NCBI GenBank assembly: GCA_014529385.2
Contig: CM043969.1
Location: 26,677,946 to 26,741,945, forward strand
Length of the DNA stretch: 64,000 nucleotides
From: Adiantum capillus-veneris
Lineage: Eukaryota > Streptophyta > Polypodiopsida > Polypodiales > Pteridaceae
Direction of reading: 5' to 3'
The notes under the pieces are model-generated. The model did no database searches and had not been told where the DNA came from. It saw only the letters and a list, made by a program, of their open reading frames with translations. The position numbers were made by a program, and so were the translations under genes. This document shows, piece by piece, positions 54,693 to 64,000 of the stretch (its first letter is position 1; each line of letters begins with the position of its first letter).

Positions 54693-54704
54693 CTCCCTCC
54701 CTCC

Positions 54705-54758
<54 letters not shown>

Positions 54759-54769
54759 CACACACACAC
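54693..54769 (+). repeat. compound (CT)n(CA)n microsatellite
   Basis: CCCTC repeats and CT repeats pass directly into CA repeats with one AAAC interruption. It is the third microsatellite within 400 bases. Confidence 0.95.
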
Positions 54770-54962
54770 ATTATTTATTACACGTAAAAATATTGCCTTC
54801 TTGTAGCCACTGTAAACACTTTACCTTGTTTTTTTTCAAAACTCACAATGGTGAGTAAATTATATTGACAACCTCAACAATGTACAAATTCTTACCATGC
54901 TCGTGCTGAGCCATGGCATCTTCAAGCGACCATAGATACATTGGCTAACAGGGGAGCCCCCC
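54770..54962. other. spacer before Chr-2
   Basis: About 190 bases with no recognised feature. It ends in CCCCCC directly before the left LTR of Chr-2. Confidence 0.4.
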
Positions 54963-55648
54963 TATAACATTTAATGCACTAGTAGCTTGTGTGCAGCGAA
55001 AAATGATAACATAATGAGCATTTCATTAAGAACAAGTTCCTAATGAGCATAGAGAGAGTACTTAGTTGAAGAAAGCAACATAGAAATTACGTCTAGCTAG
55101 TTTGGCATAGACAATACTTGAAAAGAGAGAGAAATAGAACAATTGACAATAGTTGAGGACCCGATTTACATAAATCCAGTCCCTTCTCCAGAAAGGCTTT
55201 GTATTATAGCTTCTCCCATCAAGGGAGAAGCTATTGTACAAAAGGGAGATAGGGAGACTTTTTACAATACAATCTTTGTGTTCCTTGACAAAACTCGTTA
55301 ATGCAATGAATATGGAAGCTTCATGCACCAAATTATGCTTGAAAAACACACCTATTGGGCCTAGCCTCAGTCCCAAGACCTCACACACCTTCAAAGATGG
55401 TGAGAGCTAGCAGGGAATGATGAAAGATTGAGAGGAAGAAGATGTATCTTACGAGAAAGAATTATTCTCCTCACATAATCACTCTAATAGCATAGCTTAG
55501 CTTAGTAATTAGCATGGTAGAGGAGATGAGCATGCCATTGAAGCTTGGCTCTTGGTTGGATTTGCATTGTATAGCCAAGAGTTGTTGGTGTAGGCCTTTA
55601 TTTCTCAATGCTTGGATAAGGAGATGGAGTTCTTGCTCAACACATGAG

Positions 55649-55683
<35 letters not shown>

Positions 55684-56592
55684 AAAATTGGTTAGTGTAA
55701 AATGCTAACCTCTCTCTCTTCTTGGTCGACCCCTCTTCCCAAATGCTCATGTTGGCTTTCCGTTGGCTCCTACAGAGCTTATCCAAGAACAATTAAGAAG
55801 GATAGTTGATAGCCTTGTGACAAGTGTCCCCGTTTCCCCTTTTGTGAGAGCTTTAGGTAATTAAAATAATTTATTTAAACTCTCATTGGACCTTTTAGTC
55901 ATCTGGCCAATAGGAATCAAGCAAGCCATTGGGTTGTTGGATGCTCATTGGACCCCTTGGTAGATTGTCCAATAGTCTTCTAGGGAGCTTACTTTCTATT
56001 GGTTCTTTTATCAAGCATTTTTAAATTGATAAGACTAATTTCACTCTGGCCTAATTCTCATTGGTCCACCTCTATGGCCATCCAATAGGATTTGAGGGGA
56101 GATTGGGGACATCTGGGCTAGGAGCCTGCCATGTGTCCATTATTCCCTTTGTGTAAAGGGAGAGCTTGGGAGTGTGTGTGTGTGTGTGCGTGTGTGTGTG
56201 TGTGTGTGTGTTTTTTTTTTTCTCTCTCTTCCCCTACTTTTAGGACTCACCCCCTCCTTCCTAGCATGTGGGAAGACTTTTTTGTCTTCCCATTACCATC
56301 CAATTTTCCCACTTTTGGCCAATAGACTTTTTATTTAATTTTTGGAACCTTAGCCTATGGAAGTCTTAATGGAGCTGAACCTTAGGTCTTTTAAGCTCAA
56401 CTGATGCACATTGCTCTTTTGCAGACTGTCCCCCTTTGGATTCCTATTTTTCCTTCTTTGGATCCTTGCTGAGACCGGTCTGGCAGCCTTACCAATATTC
56501 TAGCTTTTACTCCCCTGATACCTCCCCATATTAAATGATCAATTTAACATGAGAAAATCATTTGGGAGAATTAGATATTAGTTTTTATGAAA
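54963..56592 (-). repeat. Chr-2 3' LTR (1.63 kb)
   Basis: Matches 62122-63383 apart from a 310-base segment (about 55756-56064) that is present here and missing there. The plus-strand start is TATAACATT where the other LTR has TGTAACATT, so the terminal dinucleotide is mutated. The inner end reads TTTATGAAA versus TTTATGACA. It contains a GT run (about 55652-55680) and a second GT run followed by T9 (about 56173-56220). Confidence 0.9.
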
Positions 56593-56944
56593 TTACCTCT
56601 CTCTTGAAATCATAGTCGTCCTCGACTATGAGGTAGAGAAGATAAAGCCTAGTCATTAGTCCGTTTGCTAGCGGGAAGAGGATCCCTATTTTATCCTACG
56701 ACATCGTTCCAGAATGGATGACTAGTCCATTTGGTGCTTGAGAACCTTAGTTGCCGCAAGCATGTCTACACATTAGTCCGTATCATTCTTCCATAGTAGA
56801 GTGACAAGCTCTACTTGGTGTTAAGGAGATGTCGTCTCCACAAACATGATCCTAAGCATGCATATTTATTAACATTTGTGCACAATAAAGAAAAAGAGAG
56901 TCTTATAAGACAAAACTTGTTCATTTATACATATTTACATTTGC

Positions 56945-57184
56945 TTACTCTAGGCAATCATTGTAAGCATTGACAAGGTTTAGGTTATCCTTTAATTGTA
57001 TACCTTTCATCCATCTAGCATCTTCAAAAGGATAATTTTTAAACTTGATAAGATATAGTCGGATAGTCTTACCGCCTCTCAATACCTTGTCTTCGTGTCG
57101 GAGAATGGACTCGGGTTGCAACACCTCTTCTTGGTCCTCGATCTTTGGTGGGTCTTCAATGGTTGCTTCTTGAGGTGGCTCTCA
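56945..57184 (-). pseudogene. Chr-2 chromodomain
   Basis: In frame after a TGA (57182-57184) at the end of the integrase C-terminus, a further 80 codons run to a TAA at 56945-56947. They contain PESILRHEDKVLRGGKTIRL, YLIKFKNYPFEDARW and LNLVNAYN, which has the shape of a retroelement chromodomain (hydrophobic-L-KFK-x(3)-E-x(2)-W). Chromodomains bind modified histone H3 and guide chromovirus integration, which is family knowledge. This assigns Chr-2, and by homology Chr-1, to the chromoviruses. Confidence 0.85.
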
Positions 57185-58544
57185 TTTGTAAGGCTTTAGT
57201 AGGCTGACGTGGAAAGCATTGGGTATGAGCCAATGGTTGTGAAACTTGAGTTGATAGACCATCTCATTGATCGGCCTAAGAATCTGAAAGGGACCATAGT
57301 ACCTTTTTACTAACTTACCATAGTACTTTTGGTGCCTCGTAGGATTCTTGCCCATCATGTGCCTTAATATAGCCTTGGGAAACTTAAGCAAGACCCAATC
57401 ATTTTGTTTAAAGGCTAGGGCTCTTCTGTACTTATTAGCAGTAGCCTTTTGCCTTTGCTGAGAGATGGATTTAGCATCGTTAATCTTTTGGAAAGATTCT
57501 TGCAAGTCTCAGCTATATTCATCTGCAGCGAAGATGTTTGCATGTACCTTGAGTAGCAGGGGACTTTTTTATCTCCCCTCCATCACCTCAAAAGGTGCTT
57601 TTTTCGTGGAAGTATGTACAGTGTTATTGTAAGCATATTGCACTAAAGATAAGTTCTTCTCCCATTGGGACTTTTGATCTACTTCTACAATATAAGATTT
57701 TAGTAGATCAAGAATTTCTAGGTTAGCTATTTCACTTTGGCCATCCGTTTGGGGGTGATAGGCCGAAGAGAAGTTTAGCCTTGTACCTAAATCCTCAAAG
57801 AGACCCTTCCAATAATTACTGGTCATTCTAGGACCTCTATCCAACACTATGGACATTGGCAAGCCATGGTAATTGAAGATTTGTTATCTAAAGAGAGTTG
57901 CCATTTGATGGGCCTTGATAGTCTTTTTGACAGGTATGAAATGTGCTTGTTTGCTACACCTGTCCCCCACTATTATCCATATTCTTGTATTCCCATGGAT
58001 TAGGGATTGGCAAAGGTTGAAGAAATCCAGGTTGCTTCCCTCTATCAAACTTCGTCTTTTGGCATACCACACATTTTGAAACATACTCTTGTATGTTTAT
58101 TTTCATGGCAATCCAATAGAAGTATGTTTCTATCCCTTTTAGGGTAGACTGAATCCCTCTATGCCCCGCATAAGGAGGAGCATGAGATTCATACATTACT
58201 TTCTCACATAGTGAGTTAGTAACACATAGGCTGTTGCCATAGAGAAGATAACCATCTTGTAGGGTAAATGGTTCTTCCTTCTTCCCTAGTGCAAGGGCTG
58301 AAATCACATCTTTAAAATTGGGATCGATAGTGTACTCATCTATCATAGAAGATAGATCATTGTGAGTTGCTATGGATACCGCATTCACTCTCGGTCGTCT
58401 TGAGAGTGAATCGGCTACTTGATTATGCTTGCCAGCAATGTGAGCAATATGAAAATGGAATTGCAAAAGGAAATTTTCCCACCTCATTTGTTTGTCAGAG
58501 AGCTTGGTCTGCATCATGAAGTACTTAAGGCTTTGGTGATCCAT
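57182..58544 (-). pseudogene. Chr-2 integrase
   Basis: Zinc domain HAPPYAGHRGIQSTLKG...CVVCQKTKFDRG. A 50-base deletion relative to Chr-1 then removes the first catalytic Asp and shifts the frame (at about 57991). The second Asp is in VLDRGPRMTS and the Glu in HPQTDGQSEIAN. A stop near 57569 is followed in a shifted frame by the C-terminus (FKQNDWVLLKFPKAI, YYGPFQILRPINEMVYQL, NAFHVSLLKPYK). Confidence 0.9.
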
Positions 58545-59139
58545 TCAAAGAATGAAAGGAGTCCCCAATAAATAGTGCTTCCACGAGTCTAGAGCATGTA
58601 AAACTGCTAAGAGTTCCTTCTCATATATACCTAGAGCTTGCTCAACAGGTTCGAGCCTTCGACTTTCATAGGCTATGGCGTGCCCTTCTTGGAGCAAAAT
58701 AGCTCCAAGGCCATCACCATAGGCGTCCCGTTGGACCTTGAATGGCTTTGAGAGATCCCATATTGGCCAGGCTTATCTCTCAACCTGTGCTTATCTCTCA
58801 ACCTGTGTAAGCACAGGTTGAGAGATAAGCTTCTTTTTAAGCTTTTTGAAAGCATTGTTCTCCTTGGTGGACCATATATATCTAATGTTTTCTTTGTTAG
58901 GTCATGTAATGGTCTCGCGATTTGTGAGAAAAGCGTCTATAGTATGCACACATACCTATAAAGCTTCTTAGTTCATGCAGATTCCTTGGATTAGGCCATC
59001 CTTTTATTACCTCTGATGGATCCATTTGGATGCCATCTTGACATATAATTTGACCTAAATACTAAATCTCTTGTAACAAAAAATCACTTTTCTTTCGATT
59101 AAAATAAAGTTTATTCTCTCGTAAAACTTGAAATATTAC
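58545..59139 (-). pseudogene. Chr-2 reverse transcriptase thumb to RNase H, degraded
   Basis: Fragments in several frames correspond to Chr-1 12790-13400: an ELRSF(I)GMCAYYRRF-like piece near 58950, and RNase H pieces with YGDGLGAILLQEGHA, LEPVEQALGIYEKELLAVL and MDHQSLKYFMMQTK. A foldback repeat at 58772-58830 disrupts the start of RNase H. Confidence 0.8.
58772..58830. repeat. foldback repeat: two direct and one inverted 18-base copies
   Basis: CTTATCTCTCAACCTGTG occurs at 58772-58789 and 58790-58807, and its reverse complement CACAGGTTGAGAGATAAG occurs at 58812-58829. Chr-1 has a single equivalent at this position (TTACCTCCCAACCATTCC region, about 13130). The extra copies are therefore new in Chr-2. 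Confidence 0.9.
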
Positions 59140-59601
59140 CTAGAGGTGTTGCTTGTGTTCGTCTAATGAATTAGAGTAGATGATTATATCATCAAAGAAC
59201 ACTCCAGTAAAGCTTTGGTGAGGCCTAAATAGCTTCTCCATCAGACGATTAAATGTGGATGGTGCATTGGTCAAGCCAAAAGGCATGACAATGTACTCGT
59301 AAAGACCAAATGTAGTGTGAATTGCGGTCTCTACAATGTCTTGATCAACTATCCTTATTTGATGGTAGCCACTTTTTAGGTCAATTCTACTGAAGTATAT
59401 CGACCCTTGTAGCTTATCAAATAGGTCTTCTACCAGTGGAATAGGAAACCTATTCTTGATATTCATCCTATGTAGTGCTTTATAGTCGACACACATACGA
59501 TATGTGCCATCTTTCTTTTGCACTAATAAAACTGGTGAACAAAATGGCGATGAGCTAGGCTTAACCATGCCTTTCACAACCAACTCATGCACTTGCCACA
59601 T
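59140..59601 (-). pseudogene. Chr-2 reverse transcriptase
   Basis: An open 153-codon piece from HELVVKGMVKPSSSPFCSPV through [36 protein letters not shown] and [13 protein letters not shown] to the catalytic [11 protein letters not shown]. It matches Chr-1 12341-12780 closely and here keeps the frame through the catalytic box, unlike Chr-1. Confidence 0.93.
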
Positions 59602-59694
59602 GATCTCCTCTTCTTGAGCTTGAGAAACTCAATAAGGAGGTTTATTAGGCGGTGAGCTTCCTGGAAGAAGTTCAATTGCATGGTCGTCATCCCC

Positions 59695-60300
59695 TCATTT
59701 GGGAGGTAGCTCACACGGGATGTCATCAATAAAAACATCTTGGAATCCCTTGAGGAAATTGGATAACTCTAATTCCTTTTGATTGCCTATATCTTCTTTT
59801 GCTAAAACATTAGGTTCATTTTGAGAATCTTTAACAAAAATCATGTACATGGAAATAGAGCTCTTTATTGACTTATTGAAAGCTTGCTTATGTACAATGG
59901 GTATGTTTCTACCCGACTCCTTAGCATCCATGTACATATATTTTTCCATGTACCTAAAGTAGATTTGTCTTTTAGGGTATTTAACATTGGCAACCATGCA
60001 ATCAAACCATGGTGCCCCTAGGATTACATCGTCATGCTTGAGAGGAGAGATGAAGAAATCCTCCTCGTCCACATAGCTTTGGGCATGGAGCCTCAATTTC
60101 CCAATTAAGGGAGTGACAGAGGCTTCTTGTCCCTTGAAAGCACCATCGACAGGTAGGACATCTCCCATCTCATAGACTTGGATGTCTAGCTTGGTGGCAA
60201 ACTCTATGGATATGAAATTGTGAGTTGAACCAGGGTCAAAGAAAATGATAATGTTCTCTTACCTTTCCCCAAGCATGACATAGAGGAGATCCTTTGTTAT
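59695..60300 (-). pseudogene. Chr-2 protease and pre-RT linker
   Basis: The active-site strand reads FFDPGSTHNFISIEFATKL (about 60195-60245), with DPG in place of DSG. The frame at 60168-59695 continues with HDDVILGAPWFDCMVANVKY (the hydrophobic-LGxPW end of a retropepsin) and then [14 protein letters not shown], the linker into reverse transcriptase. Chr-1 lacks this whole protease. Confidence 0.85.
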
Positions 60301-61720
60301 GAACTCCCTTCTCCTTGGCTTTGTTGTTGTTGGAGTTGCCTTTGGGATACTTTTGGACGTTGTCCTTCCCCTTAGGCTCACTATGGTCCTTGTTTTCCAT
60401 TGGCTTAAGATTTCTCTTAGCCCCTTGTTGAAAGTTAATTCTTGAAGCCACCATGGTATGGTGTATGACCGCAGATATGTTTGGGAGTTAACATACTCCG
60501 CCATATCCTCAGATAAACCAGCACAAGATTGTTGTTTTTGCTCTCCAAAATCCATCTTTTTATAGACAATGGCTTTGAGATGTAAATCCCAAAACTTGTC
60601 TACATATTTGTGAATAGATTCATAGGGAGAGAGCTTCAAGCTTCCCCATTCGGTGAGTACTTTGTCTTTGGCATCTCTAGCCAAAAACTGCTTCATGATG
60701 GAATCTCTTAAAGCTTTCCATGTTTGTAGAGCTTCACCGTTTGCTCATAGGCTAGACCACCATTGCCTGGCGGACTTTTGAAAATGCATGGCTACATGAT
60801 GTAGCTTAGAGGACTCCGTGAATACCTCATCTCCAAACGCCGCATCGAATTGTTGGGATAAAGGCCAAGACTTTGTCCGTAGCACCAAAGGTGCCATCGT
60901 AGGTAAGGAAAGAGATGTTCTTTCCTCTCTCTTTGAACTTTTTGAGCTTGGACAACCTTTTCCATGTGGCATAGGATTTCCTATGGCCTCTTCTCTTGAG
61001 CGGTTCGAGAGCTACACCATCACTTTCTTCAAAAGAGGAAGAGGATGAGGAGGATGGAGAAGAGGGTGACCTCTTTCTCGCCTTTTTCTTCCCTTGTTCC
61101 TCCTCTTCTACACCATTACTTTCTTAAGAAGAGGAAGAGGAAGAGGAGTATGGAGAAGAGGGTGACCTCTTTCTCGGCTTTTTCTTCCCTTGTTTCCTCT
61201 CTTCCCTCTTTAAATTATGGTGAAGAGGAATATGCGATGGTCTTCTCCGTTTAGGGGGTGTTGGAGAGCGTTTTTTCCGTCGTCTTCGAGGAGCCATCTC
61301 CATCGAGGTGGCAGGAGACTCGCTTCTTTCTCGTTCTTTTGATGGGGGCTCTACCGTTGAAACTTGGGATCTCCTTTGAGAGGGAGATGCTTCATTGAGT
61401 AGTGAGTTTTTGAGCCCTTCGTACGGATCCTCCTCTTCTTCCCTTATTGGAGAGAGTCCTATTTTGGAAGTTTCACAAGCTTTCCTATGTACCTCTCTCT
61501 TCTTGGTGGGGAGTTTGGAGAATACCATGGGTATGAAATTGTTGTAGCACTTCACCTTGGAAGGATGGATTGCCCAGGGCTTGTTGAAGCCTATAAACAA
61601 GATAGTTTACAAGCATAGGGGCATCATTAGTTGCTCTTTCATTAGCAAAATGAAAGCTATCAACATTTATTTCAATCTCTTTTCCCTTGTCAGCCATACT
61701 AGAAAATTTTAGATGTAAAT
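60236..61720 (-). pseudogene. Chr-2 gag
   Basis: The likely start is MADKGKEIEINVDSFHF near 61697. After a frameshift an Arg/Ser/Pro-rich basic region follows (RRRRKKRSPTPPKRRR), containing a 96-base tandem duplication, and then the gag core with FQKSARQWWSSL and ESIHKYVDKFWDLHLK (60696-60259). There are several stops and frame changes. No zinc knuckle is evident before protease. Confidence 0.85.
61012..61200 (-). repeat. 96-bp tandem duplication in Chr-2 gag
   Basis: CTACACCAT(C/T)ACTTTCTT starts copies at 61012 and 61108. Both continue through GAGAAGAGGGTGACCTCTTTC and the Lys/Arg-rich codons. The period of 96 is 32 codons, so the duplication preserves frame and doubles a KRSPSSP-type Ser/Arg motif. 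Confidence 0.88.
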
Positions 61721-62110
61721 TTTTACTTGTACTTTGGCACTTCAAGCCCTAGTTGCTACTCCTCTTTACCTTCAAAGATAAGCACTCAAGCATCTATACC
61801 CGTGGCTCGAATATTATTAATTGCAAGGAATAGAAGAGAGAGTTTCACAGATCCAAGATAGCACCGATTTCTATCAAGCTTCTAATAGCTCATTAGTGGT
61901 TAATCCATAGGCAAAGCCATAGGCAAGCACCGTAGGACTCCATTATTAAGACCATATCTCTCGATAGTATCCCCGTTAACTGCATAAAGCAGGTGTGCTT
62001 CAAGGATGAAAAATCCCTATTCTACTTACTCTTTTGCAAGTAATAACACCAGCCATTTGTAGCAAGCTTGAGGACCTCTCTTCTTGATCAAGAAAAGAGA
62101 AACCAATATC

Positions 62111-62120
62111 TCTGATACCA
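62111..62120 (-). other. Chr-2 primer binding site, initiator tRNA-Met type
   Basis: TGGTATCAGA on the minus strand lies one base inside the 5' LTR, with the next bases GATATT diverging from the full TGGTATCAGAGC. It is the same primer class as Chr-1. Confidence 0.88.
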
Positions 62121-62121
62121 A

Positions 62122-62778
62122 TGTAACATTTAATGCTTTAGTAACTTGTGTGTAGTGGAAAATGATAACATAGTGAGCATTTCATTAAGAACAAGTTCCT
62201 AATGAGCATAGAGAGAGTATTTAGTTGAAGAAAGCAACATAGAAATTATATCTAGATAGTTTGGCATAGACAATACTTGAAAAGAGAGGAAAATAGGACA
62301 ATTGACAATAGTTGAGGACCAGATTTACATGGAGCCAGTCCCCCCTCCAAAAAGGATTTGTATTATAGATTCTCCCATCAAGGGAGACTTTTGTACAATA
62401 CAATCTTTGTGTTCTTTGACAAAACTCGTTGGTGCAATGAAGATGGAAGGTTCATGCACCAAATTATGTTTGAGAAACACACCTAGTGGGCCTAGTCTTA
62501 GTCCCAAGACCTCACACACCTTCAAAGATGGTGAGAGCTAGCAGGGAATGAGGAAAGATTGAGAGGAAGAAGATGTATCTTATAAGAAAGAAGTATTCTC
62601 CTCACATAATCACTCTAATAGCATAAATAGCTTAGTAATTAGCATGGTAGAGGAGATGAGCATGCCATTGAAGCTTGGCTCTTGGTTGGATTTGCATTCC
62701 ATAGCCAAGAGTTGTTGGTGTAGGCCTCTACTTCTCCATGCTTGGATAAGGAGATGGAGTTCTTTCTCAACACATGAG

Positions 62779-62814
<36 letters not shown>

Positions 62815-63383
62815 CAAAATTGGTTAGTGTAAAATGCCAACCTCTCTCTCTTCTTGGTCGACCCCTCTTCCCAAATGCTCTTGTTGGTCCACCTCTATGG
62901 CCATCAAATAGGATTTGAGGGGAGATTGGGGGCATCTAGGCTAGGAGTCTGCCATGTGTCCATTATTCCCTTTTTGTAAAGGGAGAGCTTGGGAGTGTGT
63001 GTGTGTGTGTGTTTCACTCTTTCCCTACCTTTAGGACTCGCCCCCTCCTTCCTAGGATGTGGGAAGACTTTTTAGTCTTTCCATAACCATCCAATTTTCC
63101 CACTTTTGGCCAATAGACTTTTTAATTAATTTTTGGAACCTTAGCCTATGGAAGTCTTAATGGAGCTGAAACTTAGGTCTTTTAAGCTCCACTGATGCAC
63201 ATTGCTCTTTTGCAGACTGTCCCCCTTTGGATCCCTATTTTCCCTCCTTTGGATCCTTGTTGAGATTGGTCTGACAGCCTTACCAATATTCTAGCTTTTA
63301 CTCCCCTGGTACTTCCCCATATTAAATGATCAGTTTAGCATGAGAAAATCATTCGGGAGAATTAGATATTAGTTTTTATGACA
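62122..63383 (-). repeat. Chr-2 5' LTR (1.26 kb, internally deleted)
   Basis: Ends TGTAACATT and TTTATGACA on the plus strand, homologous to 54963-56592 and, inverted, to 8875-10514. It lacks the 310-base segment present in the other LTR. GT runs lie at about 62779-62812 and 62995-63012. Confidence 0.92.
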
Positions 63384-64000
63384 GCCACCACCCCGCGACA
63401 AGGTAGGGCCCACACCCTTATCTATGGGAATTGGTATTAATTATCTTGTTCCATTCATCAAAGTTCTTACATTTCCCAAAGGCTAAGATCGCACCGCTGC
63501 TTTCTTGTATTATCTTTGTGAAGCTGGCTGATTCCATGGTGTTATCCAATACCCAATGATTCCTAACCTTCCATAACTATTTGAAGTAGCAGAATCTAGC
63601 TATTTCTGTTGCAATAAGCAGCTCTCGGCTCTTGAAAACCTCCACCCCAGAAAAAATATCATTCGAACCCATTTGCATATCTTACCCACGAGACCGTTGA
63701 TCACACAGGGAATTCCTTGAAAAGGTGGGAGAGGTCTTTGCTAGTGGTTCTACATTGAGAGCATCTATCTAGGCCAATCCCCCTTGCTAGAGCCTCACCC
63801 CAATCAATAGGGCTCCCCGTAGTACCTTCCAAGGAAGATCTTCATATCAAGAGGCCAATGTGGACACCATATGTTCTTGGTGACCACCTCCCATCTTGAT
63901 TTTGGCCAGTTCATGCCCCATTGTTTGTTCAATGTAGAGAACTACTCCATCGATGAGATAAGTGTGTGGTATACCTATTTGGTTTAAGGCTTAAGAAAGT
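63384..64000 (-). pseudogene. LINE (non-LTR) retrotransposon 3' fragment, zf-RVT region
   Basis: Minus-strand pieces in changing frames read SSLEGTTGSPIDWGEALARG, then GLDRCSQC, TTSKDLSHLFKEFP and later ELLIATEIARFCYF. The CxxC followed by SHLFKE is the signature of the zinc-binding domain found behind the reverse transcriptase of plant L1-type LINEs. There are many stops and frame changes. It abuts the Chr-2 LTR and continues beyond the window. Whether Chr-2 inserted into it is unclear, because no matching LINE sequence is seen on the other side of Chr-2. Confidence 0.7.

Noticed and set aside
54599-54787. Open frame of alternating Ser-Leu and His-Thr
   Set aside because: It is a translation of TC and CA microsatellites and is not a protein gene.
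62610-62935. Open frames with Thr-His repeats in the Chr-2 LTR
   Set aside because: Produced by a GT/CA microsatellite inside an LTR.
1-64000. tRNA genes suggested by tRNA-like primer-site sequences
   Set aside because: The TGGTATCAGAGC sites at 5003, 10516 and 62111 are retroelement primer binding sites of 10-12 bases next to LTRs, with no cloverleaf around them.

Overview
The window is plant nuclear DNA that consists almost entirely of nested, truncated and decayed retrotransposons. I see no convincing host gene and no tRNA, rRNA or CRISPR array. A plant origin is supported by the plant Ty1/copia and Ty3/gypsy lineages present (a copia element primed by initiator tRNA-Met, Tat-like gypsy elements with a second RNase H, chromodomain gypsy elements), by premature stops that look like cytosine-methylation decay, and by many TG/CA and TC microsatellites. 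The density and depth of nesting suggest a large, repeat-rich genome. I cannot name the species.

Layout, using working names. (1) 1-5209, minus: 5' part of a Ty1/copia element (Copia-1: gag-pol, leader, primer site, 193-bp LTR), inserted into the gag of a Tat-like gypsy element. (2) 5210-8874, plus: that element, Tat-1, heavily mutated and cut off before integrase. (3) 8875-14067, plus: a chromovirus-type element (Chr-1) with a 1.64-kb 5' LTR, cut off inside integrase. (4) 14066-19797 and 30808-34887, plus: a 5'-truncated large gypsy element, Gyp-B, split inside its reverse transcriptase by (5) 19798-30807, minus: an 11-kb gypsy element, Gyp-A, with both LTRs, a GCATT target duplication and a large extra 3' ORF. 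(6) 34888-41110, plus: an AT-rich segment, a 286-bp-period array carrying palindromes, a coiled-coil ORF, a polypurine tract and a 0.93-kb LTR. This is called Gyp-C here, but it may be the 3' part of Gyp-B. (7) 41111-43914: non-element sequence with a 474-bp tandem duplication. (8) 43915-53708, minus: Tat-2, the best preserved element, with CCCAC target duplications, two LTRs and one gag-pol frame broken by four point stops plus one late frameshift. (9) 53704-54962: spacer rich in microsatellites. (10) 54963-63383, minus: Chr-2, a chromodomain gypsy element of the Chr-1 family with both LTRs. (11) 63384-64000, minus: the 3' part of a LINE (zf-RVT region).

The most unusual object is Gyp-B. Its pol frame runs from reverse transcriptase through RNase H, two tandem copies of the integrase zinc-binding module and the integrase core, and then, in the same frame, into a second complete aspartic protease domain (DSGA plus a hydrophobic-LLG segment) downstream of integrase. 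A separate protease lies in the usual place after gag. The same element has a pre-gag ORF and an in-frame 22-unit TG microsatellite inside reverse transcriptase.

All elements look non-autonomous now. The gag-pol genes would once have supplied capsid, protease, reverse transcriptase, RNase H and integrase from single transcripts started in the LTRs. The copies now carry stops, frameshifts, deletions and lost catalytic residues. Chr-1/Chr-2 and Tat-1/Tat-2 are pairs of relatives, which makes it possible to read out the deletions and duplications that occurred in each copy.
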